Shown here piece by piece: positions 56,139-64,000 of a DNA stretch of 64,000 bases (the stretch's first letter is position 1; the number at the start of each line of letters is the position of its first letter). Location: positions 79,586 through 143,585 of the forward strand of contig JAJPKO010000047.1 in NCBI GenBank assembly GCA_021323655.1. Direction: 5' to 3'. The notes under the pieces are model-generated. The model ran no database searches, was not told the DNA's origin, and saw nothing but the letters and a program-made list of their open reading frames with translations. Both the position numbers and the translations under genes were made by a program. Source of the DNA: Acidobacteriaceae bacterium (GTDB lineage: Bacteria; Acidobacteriota; Terriglobia; Terriglobales; Acidobacteriaceae).

Positions 56139-57614
56139 ATGGCACATCTTACCGGGGCGGCAGCAGCAGAGCTGACGTTAGACCCTTCTGACTGGAATAA
56201 GCAGCGGCAGCTTGCGCACCGCATGCTGGATGACATCTTCAACCACCTTGAAACTCTGCGCGATCAGCCTGCATGGCAGCCGCTGCCTGAGCACGTCCGC
56301 GAATCCCTGCGCGGGCCCTTGCCGCGAACACCACAAGGCGAAGAGCGTGCCTATCTCGATTTCCTGAACTATGTCCTGCCTTACTCCACCGGCAACCGCC
56401 ATCCACGCGCGTGGGGATGGGTCCGGGGCAGCGGCACTCCATTTGCCATGCTGGCTGAGATGCTCGCCGCAGGCATGAACACCCACGCCGCCGGAGGACA
56501 ACAGGCAGCAACCTATGTGGAACAGCAGACCCTTGCCTGGCTTGCCGAGATCATGAATATGCCCGCGAACGCAAGCGGCATCTTTGTCAGCGGCGGAACG
56601 ATGGCGAATTTGCTTGGCCTCGCCGTGGCGCGCCATGCAAAGGCTGGATTCGATCTTCGCAAGGAGGGGCTGCAAAGCTCGCATCAGAAGCTGGTGATCT
56701 ACGGCTCAACTGAAACGCATATGTGGGCACAGAAAAGCGTGGAGCTCCTTGGGCTGGGCCGCAGCGCGCTTCGCCAGGTTGCAGTGGATGAGAATTTCCA
56801 GATACGTCCAGATCTGCTTCAACAGCAGATTCGCGCCGACCGAGCTGCCGGGCTGCGTCCGATTACCGTCATCGCAAATGCGGGAACGGTAAACACTGGA
56901 GCCATAGATGATGTCGCAGCTCTCTACGAAATCTGTAAACAGGAAGACCTCTGGCTGCACATAGACGGCGCCTTCGGCGCGTTGCTCAAGTTCTCACCGG
57001 AATACAGACATCTCGTTGCTGGTATCGAACTCGCGGATTCACTCGCCTTTGACCTACACAAGTGGATGTATCTGCCGTTCGAGATTGGCTGCGTGCTGGT
57101 ACGCGAGGCTGCGGCGCACGCGGATGCATTTGCCGCACAGGCCAGCTATCTTGGAAAGGACACGCGAGGCATGTTGGCCAATGGCCTGCCTTTTTCTGAT
57201 CGCGGTATTGAGCTTTCGCGCGGCTTCAAAGCACTGAAAGTATGGATGTCGCTCAAGGCATACGGCACAGAGATGCACGGCCAGCTCATCACGCAGAACG
57301 TAGAACAGGCCGCGTATCTGGAATCGCTCGTGCGCAGGCATAAGGATCTGGAACTGCTCGCGCCACGGGTGATGAATGTAGTTTGCTTCCGATTCCACCC
57401 TGCCGGAGAAGCAAATCAGCAGCGCCTGAACTCAATCAACCGCGAGATTGTTCTGCGTTTGCAGGAGTCCGGCGAATTCGTTGTTTCAGGCACGATGCTG
57501 AGCGGCGACTATGCTGTCCGGATAGCAAACACAAACCACCGCAGCCGGATGGAAGACTTTGATGCCCTGGTAAGGGCAGTCCTTTCGCAGGGTGAAAAGC
57601 TGGTCTCCGCCTAA
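56139..57614 (+). CDS. PLP-dependent group II amino-acid decarboxylase
   Basis: A 491-residue enzyme of the aromatic/glutamate decarboxylase family. Visible motifs are HAAGGQQAATYVEQQTLAWL, FVSGGTMANLLGLAVARHAK, the PLP-contacting aspartate in WLHIDGAFGALLKF, and the Schiff-base lysine in FDLHKWMYLPFEIG (about residue 307). The substrate is not obvious: Tyr/Trp/Phe or related amino acids are possible. ATG 56139 follows GAGGTCCCT. It ends 4 bp inside the convergent pssA gene. It lies 60 bp after the ilvA gene on the same strand. Confidence 0.85.
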   Translation: MAHLTGAAAAELTLDPSDWNKQRQLAHRMLDDIFNHLETLRDQPAWQPLPEHVRESLRGPLPRTPQGEERAYLDFLNYVLPYSTGNRHPRAWGWVRGSGTPFAMLAEMLAAGMNTHAAGGQQAATYVEQQTLAWLAEIMNMPANASGIFVSGGTMANLLGLAVARHAKAGFDLRKEGLQSSHQKLVIYGSTETHMWAQKSVELLGLGRSALRQVAVDENFQIRPDLLQQQIRADRAAGLRPITVIANAGTVNTGAIDDVAALYEICKQEDLWLHIDGAFGALLKFSPEYRHLVAGIELADSLAFDLHKWMYLPFEIGCVLVREAAAHADAFAAQASYLGKDTRGMLANGLPFSDRGIELSRGFKALKVWMSLKAYGTEMHGQLITQNVEQAAYLESLVRRHKDLELLAPRVMNVVCFRFHPAGEANQQRLNSINREIVLRLQESGEFVVSGTMLSGDYAVRIANTNHRSRMEDFDALVRAVLSQGEKLVSA

Positions 57615-58438
57615 TCAGCGCTGGCCTTGGGGGGCAGCATCCGTCGCGCTCGCTGCCACGAATATGCCACCCGCGCCAGAATGCCGGAAAACATATACAT
57701 CAGCGCCATGATAATCAGGACGTACTGCGAAAAGAAGACAAGCGCATAGAGAATAAGCCCGATCAGCACCATCCACTGAAATGGATGGCGGTTGGAAAGG
57801 TTGATCTCCTTGCCGCTCCAAAAGCGCCAGGTACTGACCATAAGAAAGCCGATAAGACCCACGAGGGCCATCCAGATCAGCGCGACCCACGTAATGGAAA
57901 TCGGAATTCCATGAAAAAAGTGGATCACAGCAGCGATGATGCCAGCAGCCGCTGGAATGGGCATTCCTACAAAGTATTTCCTGCCGGGCCGGCCTGGATT
58001 CTTAGGTACAGGATTGATGCTTATATTGAAGCGCGCCAATCGGCTGGCCCCGCAGATAAGAAATAAAAAGCAGACAAACGCGCCAAATTGCACCAGCTTC
58101 TGACGAAATACCAGATCACCCGTCATGGGCAGCATCCGGAAACCCCAGGTAAAGGCGAGCAGGCTTGGCGCCACTCCAAACGTGATCACGTCCGCAAGCG
58201 AATCAAGCTCTTTGCCAAATTCGCTTGTTGTGTTCGTCATTCGGGCAATGCGGCCGTCGAGCGCGTCAAACGGGATGGCAAAACCGATGGCAAGGGCTGC
58301 CCAGTCAAAGTGGTGCGGCTCCTGCACGGAGCCCTGAAGGCTCTGCATGATGGCGAAATAACCAGCCGCGATATTTCCTGCCGTAAATAGCGAGGGCAGA
58401 ATATACATACCGCGACGTCGGCGTGTGCCTCTGGCCAT
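57611..58438 (-). CDS. pssA: CDP-diacylglycerol-serine O-phosphatidyltransferase
   Basis: A 275-residue membrane enzyme that makes phosphatidylserine from CDP-diacylglycerol and serine. The start is ATG 58438 (the codon before it is TTG). The CDP-alcohol phosphotransferase motif is DALDGRIARMTNTTSEFGKE continuing LDSLAD, matching DG-x2-AR-x8-G-x3-D-x3-D. There are about eight hydrophobic segments; the start [18 protein letters not shown] is basic. Its start overlaps the psd stop (TGATG), so the two form one operon for phosphatidylethanolamine synthesis. Confidence 0.95.
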   Translation of the reverse strand: MARGTRRRRGMYILPSLFTAGNIAAGYFAIMQSLQGSVQEPHHFDWAALAIGFAIPFDALDGRIARMTNTTSEFGKELDSLADVITFGVAPSLLAFTWGFRMLPMTGDLVFRQKLVQFGAFVCFLFLICGASRLARFNISINPVPKNPGRPGRKYFVGMPIPAAAGIIAAVIHFFHGIPISITWVALIWMALVGLIGFLMVSTWRFWSGKEINLSNRHPFQWMVLIGLILYALVFFSQYVLIIMALMYMFSGILARVAYSWQRARRMLPPKASAD

Positions 58439-59106
58439 CAAGCCAGCGTCTCCACTTCCAGCTCGGCCAGCATTGGCTCTGCGATGAGGCCAGGTATCTG
58501 TGCCAGGACGGTTGCAGCACCCTGAACACGATCACCGAGTTTGACGCGCAGCATGGCATGATCTGGCAGCAGCACATCTACGCGCGAGCCAAACTTGATC
58601 ATGCCGATGCGCTGGCCGCGCTCCAGATAGTCTCCTGCCTTGGGGCGGAAAACAATGCGCCGTGCCAGCAGCCCCGCGATCTGTTTAAAGGCCACTTCAT
58701 AACCATCCGGACTTTCCACAATCGCGAGGTTCTGCTCATTCTTGTCAGCGCAGGCAGGGTCAAGTGCATTTAAAAAAAGGCCCTTCTGGTATCGCACTTC
58801 ACGCAGAACACCTGCCACAGGCGAACGGTTCACATGCACATCAAAAACGCTGAGAAAGATGCTGAGGCGGATGCGCTCTCCCGCAGGCGTAATGACCTTT
58901 TCAATCGAAGTGAGCTTGCCATCTGCGGGAGAAACAACCAGACCCTCACCATCCGGTACAGCCCGCTCCGGGTCGCGAAAAAACCAAAGAAAAAACGCCG
59001 CAAGCAGTAATGGAAGAATGGCCCAGCCCCATCCGCCAGTGAGCGCATAAACAATGATCGCCACCGCAATCAGAGCAACACCGTAATAATAACCGTCACG
59101 AACCAT
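58438..59106 (-). CDS. psd: Phosphatidylserine decarboxylase proenzyme
   Basis: A 222-residue pyruvoyl enzyme that converts phosphatidylserine to phosphatidylethanolamine. Two N-terminal membrane segments precede [20 protein letters not shown], and [12 protein letters not shown] contains the family histidine. The self-cleavage site is Gly-Ser in [11 protein letters not shown], the FGS form of short Psd proteins rather than LGST. The start is uncertain: ATG 59106 ([12 protein letters not shown]) or ATG 59124 six codons earlier; both lie inside an inverted repeat ATGAGAG/CTCTCAT. A TATAAT overlaps the upstream ATG. Confidence 0.93.
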   Translation of the reverse strand: MVRDGYYYGVALIAVAIIVYALTGGWGWAILPLLLAAFFLWFFRDPERAVPDGEGLVVSPADGKLTSIEKVITPAGERIRLSIFLSVFDVHVNRSPVAGVLREVRYQKGLFLNALDPACADKNEQNLAIVESPDGYEVAFKQIAGLLARRIVFRPKAGDYLERGQRIGMIKFGSRVDVLLPDHAMLRVKLGDRVQGAATVLAQIPGLIAEPMLAELEVETLA

Positions 59107-59167
59107 GAGAGATGATTCTCTCATTATAAAGTCAGCGCTTCTTTTTCCCGCCCTGTTGCTCGCATTT

Positions 59168-61876
59168 CTATCTTGACTTTGGAACCAGTGCAGCCGCGGC
59201 TCGCATGGCCCTTTCCGTCAGAGATTGTTTCACCGCTGCAAGCCTTCCCCATGGATCATGCGTCAGGCGCTTCTTCCATTGCCCAAAAGTGGCAACGGTA
59301 ATGTCTTCCGGATTGCCTTTGTCGATCTCCTCCCAGCGCATAGGAATCGCCACTCGCACTCCTTTTCTGGCGCGGGGCGACCACGGAGCAACAGCCGTAG
59401 AACCACGATCATTCCGCAGATAATCGAGAAAGATGCGGCCCTTGCGCGCGGACCTTGTCATTTTGGTCAGATAGCGCTCCGGACGCCAATGCTCAAGCGC
59501 CAGCACTACGTTGTGGGTGAATTCTTTGATCTCCGGCCATTTATGCTTCGGCGTAATGGGGACCACCACATGCAGTCCTTTGCCTCCCGTGGATTTCACA
59601 AACGAAGTCAGCCCCATTTCCTTGAGGACATCGCGGACTTCGCGCGCACTTTCAGCAAGGATTTTCCAGTCAACAGCAGGGTCAGGATCGAGATCAAAGA
59701 TAAGCCGGTCGGGCGTTTCCAGCGAATTGTTTTTCGACCCCCAGGGGTGGATCTCGAGCACGCCCATCTGCGCCAGTCCCACCAGCCCTTCTCTGCCTGG
59801 GACCGTGACATATTGCTGTACCTTACCGTCTTTTTCCGGCACGTCCACGCTCTCAATTCCCTTGGGAAGACCAGAACTGGTATGTTTCTGGAAAAAGCAT
59901 GGCTTTCCGCTTCCTTCCGGGCAGCGCACGATGCTCAGGGGGCGGCCTTCAATGTGGGGCAGGATATGCTCAGCTACCGCGTCATAGTACTCGGCAAGCT
60001 GCTGCTTGGTCATGCCGCTTTGCTCATCGAGCACTTTACCGGGATGGGTGAGCCGGACACCCGCAATGGCAGGCGCTTTTACAGACTTAGCCTTCTCTGC
60101 CGGAAGACTCCCCGCGTCCTCTTTCCCGGAATGCGATTTGCCCGCCGTGCGCGCTGGTTTCGGCACTGGCACCGGTTCTTCGCGGCGTACTTCCTTTGCC
60201 GGCTTGTCTTCCCTCAGGCCCTGAAAAGATGCCTGCCTCACGCGGTGGTCCCCGGTCCAGGTAGCAAACTGTACGGCTGCCACCAGCTCTGGCTTCACCC
60301 AGATTGCGTCTTTGCTCTCTTCGCGATTGATTTCTTTGAAAGAAGGCCTGGCCTGCCGCAGCCCCTCCAGACGCTTCCGGAGCGCTCGCCTCGTCGCCTG
60401 CGTGAACCCGGTCCCAGTTCGGCCCGCATAGATAAACTTGCCGCCATCATAATAGCCCAGCAGCAGAGAGCCGATTCCATGGCTGCCATCCGAGGGCGGC
60501 GTAAAACCGCCAATCACAAATTCTTGCTGATGCACGCATTTTGCCTTGAGCCAGCTCTTACTGCGCGCCGATTCATATTTTGAATCGGCCAGCTTGGAAA
60601 CAACTCCTTCCGCGCCAAGCTTGCACGCGTTGCGAAAAGTCTCATCGCCATGCCCGCGAATATGTTCGCTGTAACGGAGTGTTTCTCCTTCGTCCAGTTC
60701 ACCCAGAAGCCCTTCCAGAATGGACTTTCGCTGCTCCAGCGGAAGTCCGCGCAGATTGTGCCCGTCCAGATGTAACAGGTCAAACGCGAAGTAGAGAAGA
60801 TGTGCCTGTTTCTTCTCTTCAAAAGCAGCCTGTAACTCTGCAAAGCTCGTCTTGCCGGACTCATCCAGCACGACCACCTCTCCGTCAAGCAATGCAGCTT
60901 TGACGGGCAATTGTGATGCCGCCTGCGCGATGTTGGGCATGCGGTGTGTCCAGTCCAGCCCTTTGCGAGTAAGTACGTTTACGCTGCGCTTGCCGTTCGC
61001 TTGCTGCTCGATCCGGAGCTGGATGCGATATCCATCCAGCTTAAGTTCATGCAGCCAATCGTCACCTTTTGGAGGCTCGCCCACCGGCGTTGCCAGCTCC
61101 GGCGAAACAAACTTCGGCAGCTTCTCTTTAGGGAAATCCGCGAGAGCGCTCTCGCGGTCCGGGGCCTCTGTCGTTTTGGTCCGCGCGCGAGTCAGCCGCG
61201 AACGGTTTTGCTTCTTTTCAGAAGGCTTGCTCTGCCAGATGTGGTCTTCCTGCGCTGCAATCTCTTCCATACTGCGGCCAGTCACGACGCTGTCAGGTGC
61301 GGTTTCCGTAATTGGTGCATCCCCATCTGAAGCCTCATATTCGTCGTGCTCTTTAATCAGCAGCCAGTTTGGCTTCGATTCGCGCGCGGCGCGTCCGCCC
61401 ATGCGAACGAGCGTCCATTTCCCTTTCAGCTTCTTCCCGTGCAGCAGAAATTTCAGCCGCCCTTTCCTCAAGCCCTCATCAACGTCCTCTCCCTGCTGCG
61501 GTTCCCACGTGCCCTGGTCCCACACCATCACAGTGCCACCGCCGTACTGGCCTTTGGGAATTGCCCCTTCAAAACCGCCATAATCTATGGGGTGATCTTC
61601 CACTTCAACCGCAAGGCGTTTGTCTGCCGTAAAGTAGCTTGGGCCTTTGGCGACGGCCCAGCTCTTCAGCACGCCACGCCATCCTAGACGGAAGTCGTAG
61701 TGCAGGCGAGTCGCCGCGTGCTTCTGCACCACAAAAGGCAACTCCTCTGCGCTGGAGTTTGGCGCCCCCCCACTGGGCTCGGCAGTCATGGAAAAATCGC
61801 GCATGGCGCGATACCGGGCAAGCTGCTCGTCTACGGCTTTTGCAGGAGAAAGCTCTTTTTTCGCGCGTTTGGGCAT
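59168..61876 (-). CDS. ligD: Multidomain ATP-dependent DNA ligase D
   Basis: A 902-residue non-homologous end-joining enzyme with three domains in the order phosphoesterase, ligase, polymerase. The 3'-phosphoesterase (about 25-175) has [20 protein letters not shown]. The ligase (about 255-560) has the AMP-binding lysine Lys279 in [11 protein letters not shown] and later [18 protein letters not shown]. The primase-polymerase (about 620-900) has the metal pair in [13 protein letters not shown] and [24 protein letters not shown] precedes ATG 61876. Ku, its usual partner, is not in the window. It follows a sirtuin gene by 10 bp, so both could be cotranscribed. Confidence 0.96.
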   Translation of the reverse strand: MPKRAKKELSPAKAVDEQLARYRAMRDFSMTAEPSGGAPNSSAEELPFVVQKHAATRLHYDFRLGWRGVLKSWAVAKGPSYFTADKRLAVEVEDHPIDYGGFEGAIPKGQYGGGTVMVWDQGTWEPQQGEDVDEGLRKGRLKFLLHGKKLKGKWTLVRMGGRAARESKPNWLLIKEHDEYEASDGDAPITETAPDSVVTGRSMEEIAAQEDHIWQSKPSEKKQNRSRLTRARTKTTEAPDRESALADFPKEKLPKFVSPELATPVGEPPKGDDWLHELKLDGYRIQLRIEQQANGKRSVNVLTRKGLDWTHRMPNIAQAASQLPVKAALLDGEVVVLDESGKTSFAELQAAFEEKKQAHLLYFAFDLLHLDGHNLRGLPLEQRKSILEGLLGELDEGETLRYSEHIRGHGDETFRNACKLGAEGVVSKLADSKYESARSKSWLKAKCVHQQEFVIGGFTPPSDGSHGIGSLLLGYYDGGKFIYAGRTGTGFTQATRRALRKRLEGLRQARPSFKEINREESKDAIWVKPELVAAVQFATWTGDHRVRQASFQGLREDKPAKEVRREEPVPVPKPARTAGKSHSGKEDAGSLPAEKAKSVKAPAIAGVRLTHPGKVLDEQSGMTKQQLAEYYDAVAEHILPHIEGRPLSIVRCPEGSGKPCFFQKHTSSGLPKGIESVDVPEKDGKVQQYVTVPGREGLVGLAQMGVLEIHPWGSKNNSLETPDRLIFDLDPDPAVDWKILAESAREVRDVLKEMGLTSFVKSTGGKGLHVVVPITPKHKWPEIKEFTHNVVLALEHWRPERYLTKMTRSARKGRIFLDYLRNDRGSTAVAPWSPRARKGVRVAIPMRWEEIDKGNPEDITVATFGQWKKRLTHDPWGRLAAVKQSLTERAMRAAAALVPKSR

Positions 61877-61886
61877 TATCTTTCAC

Positions 61887-62600
61887 CTATAGTCCGGGCA
61901 GTACCTCGCCTGCCTTCCCCAGGATCACCTCGGTAAAAGCTGCAGCGTTCAGCGGCGCCTCGGGGCCGACATAATATGTGCGCACCTGCGGGCCTCGCTG
62001 CCGTGCCCACTGCACAAAACCAGCTGCAGGATGTACATTGCCCGATGTGCCAACCACAATCATCACGTCACAGCGATCAATCTCGCGCATGATGCGGTCC
62101 ATGCCCAGAGGATACTCGCCAAACCACACAATATGCGGGCGGATCCTTGCTCCGCATCTGCAATGCGGAATCTACTCTGCCGACTCATAGAGATTGCGGT
62201 CAGTAAAAACCGGCTCGCCGCATCCTGCCTCGCAGCGCGAAGAGAACAGCTCGCCGTGCATGTGCACAAGATTCCTCGACCCTGCCCTCTCATGAAGATC
62301 GTCCACGTTCTGAGTACAGAGAAAAAGGCGGTCGCCCATGTGAGATTCAAGCCGAGCAAGAGCGTGATGCGCTGGATTCGGCGCAGCCTTGATCGCATCG
62401 CGGCGGCGCATGGAGTAGAACTTCCACACCAGTTCCGGATTCGCCTCCCATGCTTCCGGCGTGGCCACTTCTTCAATGCGATACCCGCTCCACAGGCCAT
62501 CGCTGTCGCGGAAGGTGAGTAAACCGCTCTCTGCGCTGATGCCAGCGCCGGTCAAAACAAAGATGCGCTCCTGTGGTCCAATCTCAAGTTTCTGGGTCAT
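61887..62600 (-). pseudogene. NAD-dependent deacylase (sirtuin) with in-frame amber codon
   Basis: One continuous frame encodes a sirtuin of 237 residues except for a TAG at 62172-62174. N-terminal part: RIFVLTGAGISAESGLLTFR (NAD loop), TQNVDDLHERAGSRNLVHMH (the catalytic His follows in HMHGE), then SRCEAGCGEPVFTDRNLYES. After TAG, in the same frame: IPHCRCGARIRPHIVWFGEY, MIVVGTSGNVHPA. The stop falls between the two pairs of zinc cysteines. The gene is otherwise whole. It could be a recent nonsense mutation, a sequence error, or a readthrough stop. Start ATG 62600; the gene lies just after the multicopper-oxidase fragment and just before ligD. Confidence 0.88.
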
Positions 62601-62605
62601 CCGAA

Positions 62606-62782
62606 TCAAACGTAGCGAAACAGCATCATGAAACCGAAATCCATGTGGCTCTGCTGATGACAATGAAACAGCATCAACCCAGGATTAGATGCAACAAAGT
62701 CCACTTCCGCAGCGCTGCCCCCCTTACTATTGATCATGTCTTTCTTCAGCCCGCTGACGGGAGTGCCATTCAGGCTTACGAC
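62606..62782 (-). pseudogene. C-terminal fragment of a multicopper oxidase
   Basis: An open frame of 58 codons (VVSLNGTPVSGLKKDMINSK, then GSAAEVDFVASNPGLMLFHC and HQQSHMDFGFMMLFRYV) ends in TGA at 62606. The HCHQQSHMDFGFM phrase is the type-1 copper and trinuclear-cluster ligand motif (HCH-x3-H-x4-M) that closes multicopper oxidases. Nothing upstream belongs to the same protein: a TAA (62783-62785) stands before it, then 17 bp to the stop of the outer-membrane gene. Domains 1 and 2 and most of 3 are missing. I infer a deletion that fused the oxidase tail to the region behind the neighbouring gene. Confidence 0.85.
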
Positions 62783-62802
62783 TTAAAAAATGCTGCGTCT
62801 GT

Positions 62803-63660
62803 TCATTGTGTGTTCGCAGAACTGCCGGGTTCGTGGTGCCCAGACCAGTCAAATCTGCGGCCAACAATGGCCTTCACGATGAGGTGGTCGGTACTCGCAG
62901 TGGGGCCGACGCCAACGCCGAAGTTGATCTCCCAGTTTGGCGAAACGTTCAGGTCAATCGTAGGAAAAAATTGCTGTTGCTGATCGTGAAAGTCGTAGAA
63001 CTCGCCCAGCCTTCCGTACGCCGCGTAGTATTCCAGACCGCCGGTGATCACGCGTGTAAAGTCGTAACTCACCTTCACATTCGGGGAAAATGCCACCCCC
63101 TGGGAAACGCTCGGTCCATGAAAAGACCGCTCCAGCGCAGGGTTCACTGCGAAATACCACCGGCCAATCTGCTTATCCACGATCGGGCGTATCTCCCAGG
63201 TCCACGTGTCTCCTGCAAAGCGCGGCCGCGCATACCCAAGTTCCATAGACAGGCTCACGCCCACAGGCCAGTGCCAGCTGTCCGGCACGCGCACGCGAGG
63301 GCGAATATGGTCGCCCACCCACTGAATGCCCTGTCCACTGCGCGCGCTGGTGAAGATATAGAACCCAACCTCAGACCAACTGGTCAAACCCTGCGTGATT
63401 TCTACGGTTTCATGTTCGGCATGGTTCGTCGGATATGTTCCATCGGCCGTATACCGAGAGCCGGGCATTGGCTTCGATCCGTTTACGGTGAAATTGCTGT
63501 GCAGTTCCACCATCGTCGTTTTCGGAGCAACCGTTTCCGAACCGTAAACCTGGATCTCGTAATTGTCCTGCGCAAAAATACACTTCGTTGCAGCAAAAAG
63601 AAGCAGTGTTGCAAACACACTGCGGCGCGTCAGCTTCTGCCAGTTACATGTCTTCAGCAA
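62803..63660 (-). CDS. Outer-membrane beta-barrel protein of unknown function
   Basis: A 285-residue exported protein. The signal peptide is KLTRRSVFATLLLFAATKCI (cleavage near FAQ), so the TTG at 63658-63660 is the only supported start. The mature part shows alternating strands with aromatic girdles (ITQGLTSWSEVGFYIFTS, YDFTRVITGGLEYYAAYGRL, WEINFGVGVGPTASTDHLIV), typical of a barrel of about 12 strands. It belongs to a group often encoded beside multicopper oxidases, which fits the remnant next to it. The C terminus GHHEPGSSANTQ does not end in an aromatic residue, and may be altered by the deletion. Confidence 0.68.
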   Translation of the reverse strand: MLKTCNWQKLTRRSVFATLLLFAATKCIFAQDNYEIQVYGSETVAPKTTMVELHSNFTVNGSKPMPGSRYTADGTYPTNHAEHETVEITQGLTSWSEVGFYIFTSARSGQGIQWVGDHIRPRVRVPDSWHWPVGVSLSMELGYARPRFAGDTWTWEIRPIVDKQIGRWYFAVNPALERSFHGPSVSQGVAFSPNVKVSYDFTRVITGGLEYYAAYGRLGEFYDFHDQQQQFFPTIDLNVSPNWEINFGVGVGPTASTDHLIVKAIVGRRFDWSGHHEPGSSANTQ

Positions 63661-64000
63661 GGTGTCTCTTATCTCAGCGCTTCAGATTCCATGTAACCAC
63701 GAGGGAAAAACGACCTGTTCTGTCGGAATTTCCCGGTCAAACACCGGCGCTCTCTTTTAGATCTTCCCCATCTCCCTCTATTTTGGTTTTACAGAATCGT
63801 AATAAATGCTTTTATTCAGGCGTAGCACGACGAATCGTGACCTCATCTGTTGCTGGAAATGCTTCCGGTTCCTGTTCGTAGCAAGTGAAATGCCCGGTTT
63901 TTGGTAGCAGATGAAATGTCCGGTATGGTTTATAAGGCCGCCGTCGTGGAAGTTGTTGGAAAGTGGGAATCCCGCGCGGTTTGCGGGATTTCCAAGTGAG
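63661..64000. repeat. Window-edge region with tandem GAAATG-CCGG motifs and hairpin
   Basis: No gene in 340 bp that I can support. Three spaced motif copies, at 63852-63868 (GCTGGAAATGCTTCCGG), 63881-63897 (GCAAGTGAAATGCCCGG) and 63907-63923 (GCAGATGAAATGTCCGG), lie 26-29 bp apart, followed by an 11-bp hairpin GGGAATCCCGC / GCGGGATTTCC (63965-63975 with 63983-63993, one G-T pair). This looks like the end of a transposable element, where transposase-binding sites repeat, with a transposase gene probably beyond the window. A short ORF from ATG 63926 is not convincing. The left part (63661-63840) should hold the promoter for the outer-membrane gene. Confidence 0.5.

Noticed and set aside
59225..60583. 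452-codon plus-strand frame
   Set aside because: Antisense to ligD, which has clear domains; translation has no recognisable motif.
62806..63696. 296-codon plus-strand frame
   Set aside because: Antisense to the outer-membrane gene, which has a proper signal peptide and strand pattern.
63926..63999. Short frame MVYKAAVVEVVGKWESRAVC
   Set aside because: It overlaps the hairpin and repeats, has no RBS, and ends within the element; likely non-coding repeat sequence.
1..64000. CRISPR arrays, rRNA, tRNA, prophage
   Set aside because: No repeat-spacer pattern, no rRNA stretch and no clover-leaf candidate was found by reading; phage genes are absent.

Overview
The window looks like chromosomal DNA of an acidobacterium (Acidobacteriota, probably class Terriglobia/subdivision 1). 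The evidence is a 1161-residue Oar-like TonB-dependent receptor with an N-terminal carboxypeptidase-regulatory domain, a Tat-exported Gfo/Idh oxidoreductase followed by a VCBS/FG-GAP protein, futalosine-pathway menaquinone genes (mqnA and a UbiA-type prenyltransferase), a bamA/surA-like/tamB operon of a diderm cell, and small lineage-type hypotheticals. I saw no rRNA, tRNA, CRISPR array, prophage or transposase gene. Genes lie on both strands in short operons.

Layout. 1-9 kb: amidase remnant, FkbM methyltransferase, glnA with terminator, murA, an ABC ATPase/permease pair, two gene remnants, threonine aldolase and a CcmA-like ATPase, ending with mqnA. 10-20 kb: Gfo/Idh plus VCBS secreted pair, an intergenic repeat element, DUF3311/DUF488, a methyltransferase, a ZIP transporter, two unknown envelope proteins, a Nudix hydrolase, a GH5 glycosidase and an RsbU-like phosphatase. 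21-26 kb: lon, pheA, two small stress proteins, a prenyltransferase and a triple-BON protein. 27-35 kb: the outer-membrane assembly operon bamA, surA-like, tamB (minus strand). 35-44 kb: ThiF-like protein, ECF sigma factor with a frameshifted anti-sigma gene, DUF3999/DUF2339 pair, TonB-dependent receptor. 44-50 kb: four oxidoreductases, small hypotheticals and a trypsin-like lipoprotein. 50.8-57.6 kb: hutU-hutG-hutI, then a threonine ammonia-lyase and a PLP decarboxylase. 57.6-63.7 kb: pssA/psd, ligD, a sirtuin interrupted by an amber codon, a multicopper-oxidase fragment and an outer-membrane protein. The right edge carries repeated motifs that look like the end of a mobile element.

Functional themes are envelope biogenesis (murA, BAM/TAM, pssA/psd, BON and lon quality control), amino-acid turnover (glnA, ltaE, pheA, hutUGI, ilvA-type lyase) and menaquinone synthesis.

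The most unusual signals are broken or miniaturised genes. A 52-codon ORF joins a signal peptide directly to the last beta-strand of a TonB receptor. An anti-sigma gene has lost one base in an A-run exactly at its zinc motif, while its sigma factor is intact. A sirtuin has one in-frame TAG between its zinc-cysteine pairs. The copper-ligand C-terminus of a multicopper oxidase survives without the rest of the gene. Several intergenic palindromic elements also deserve genome-wide searches.
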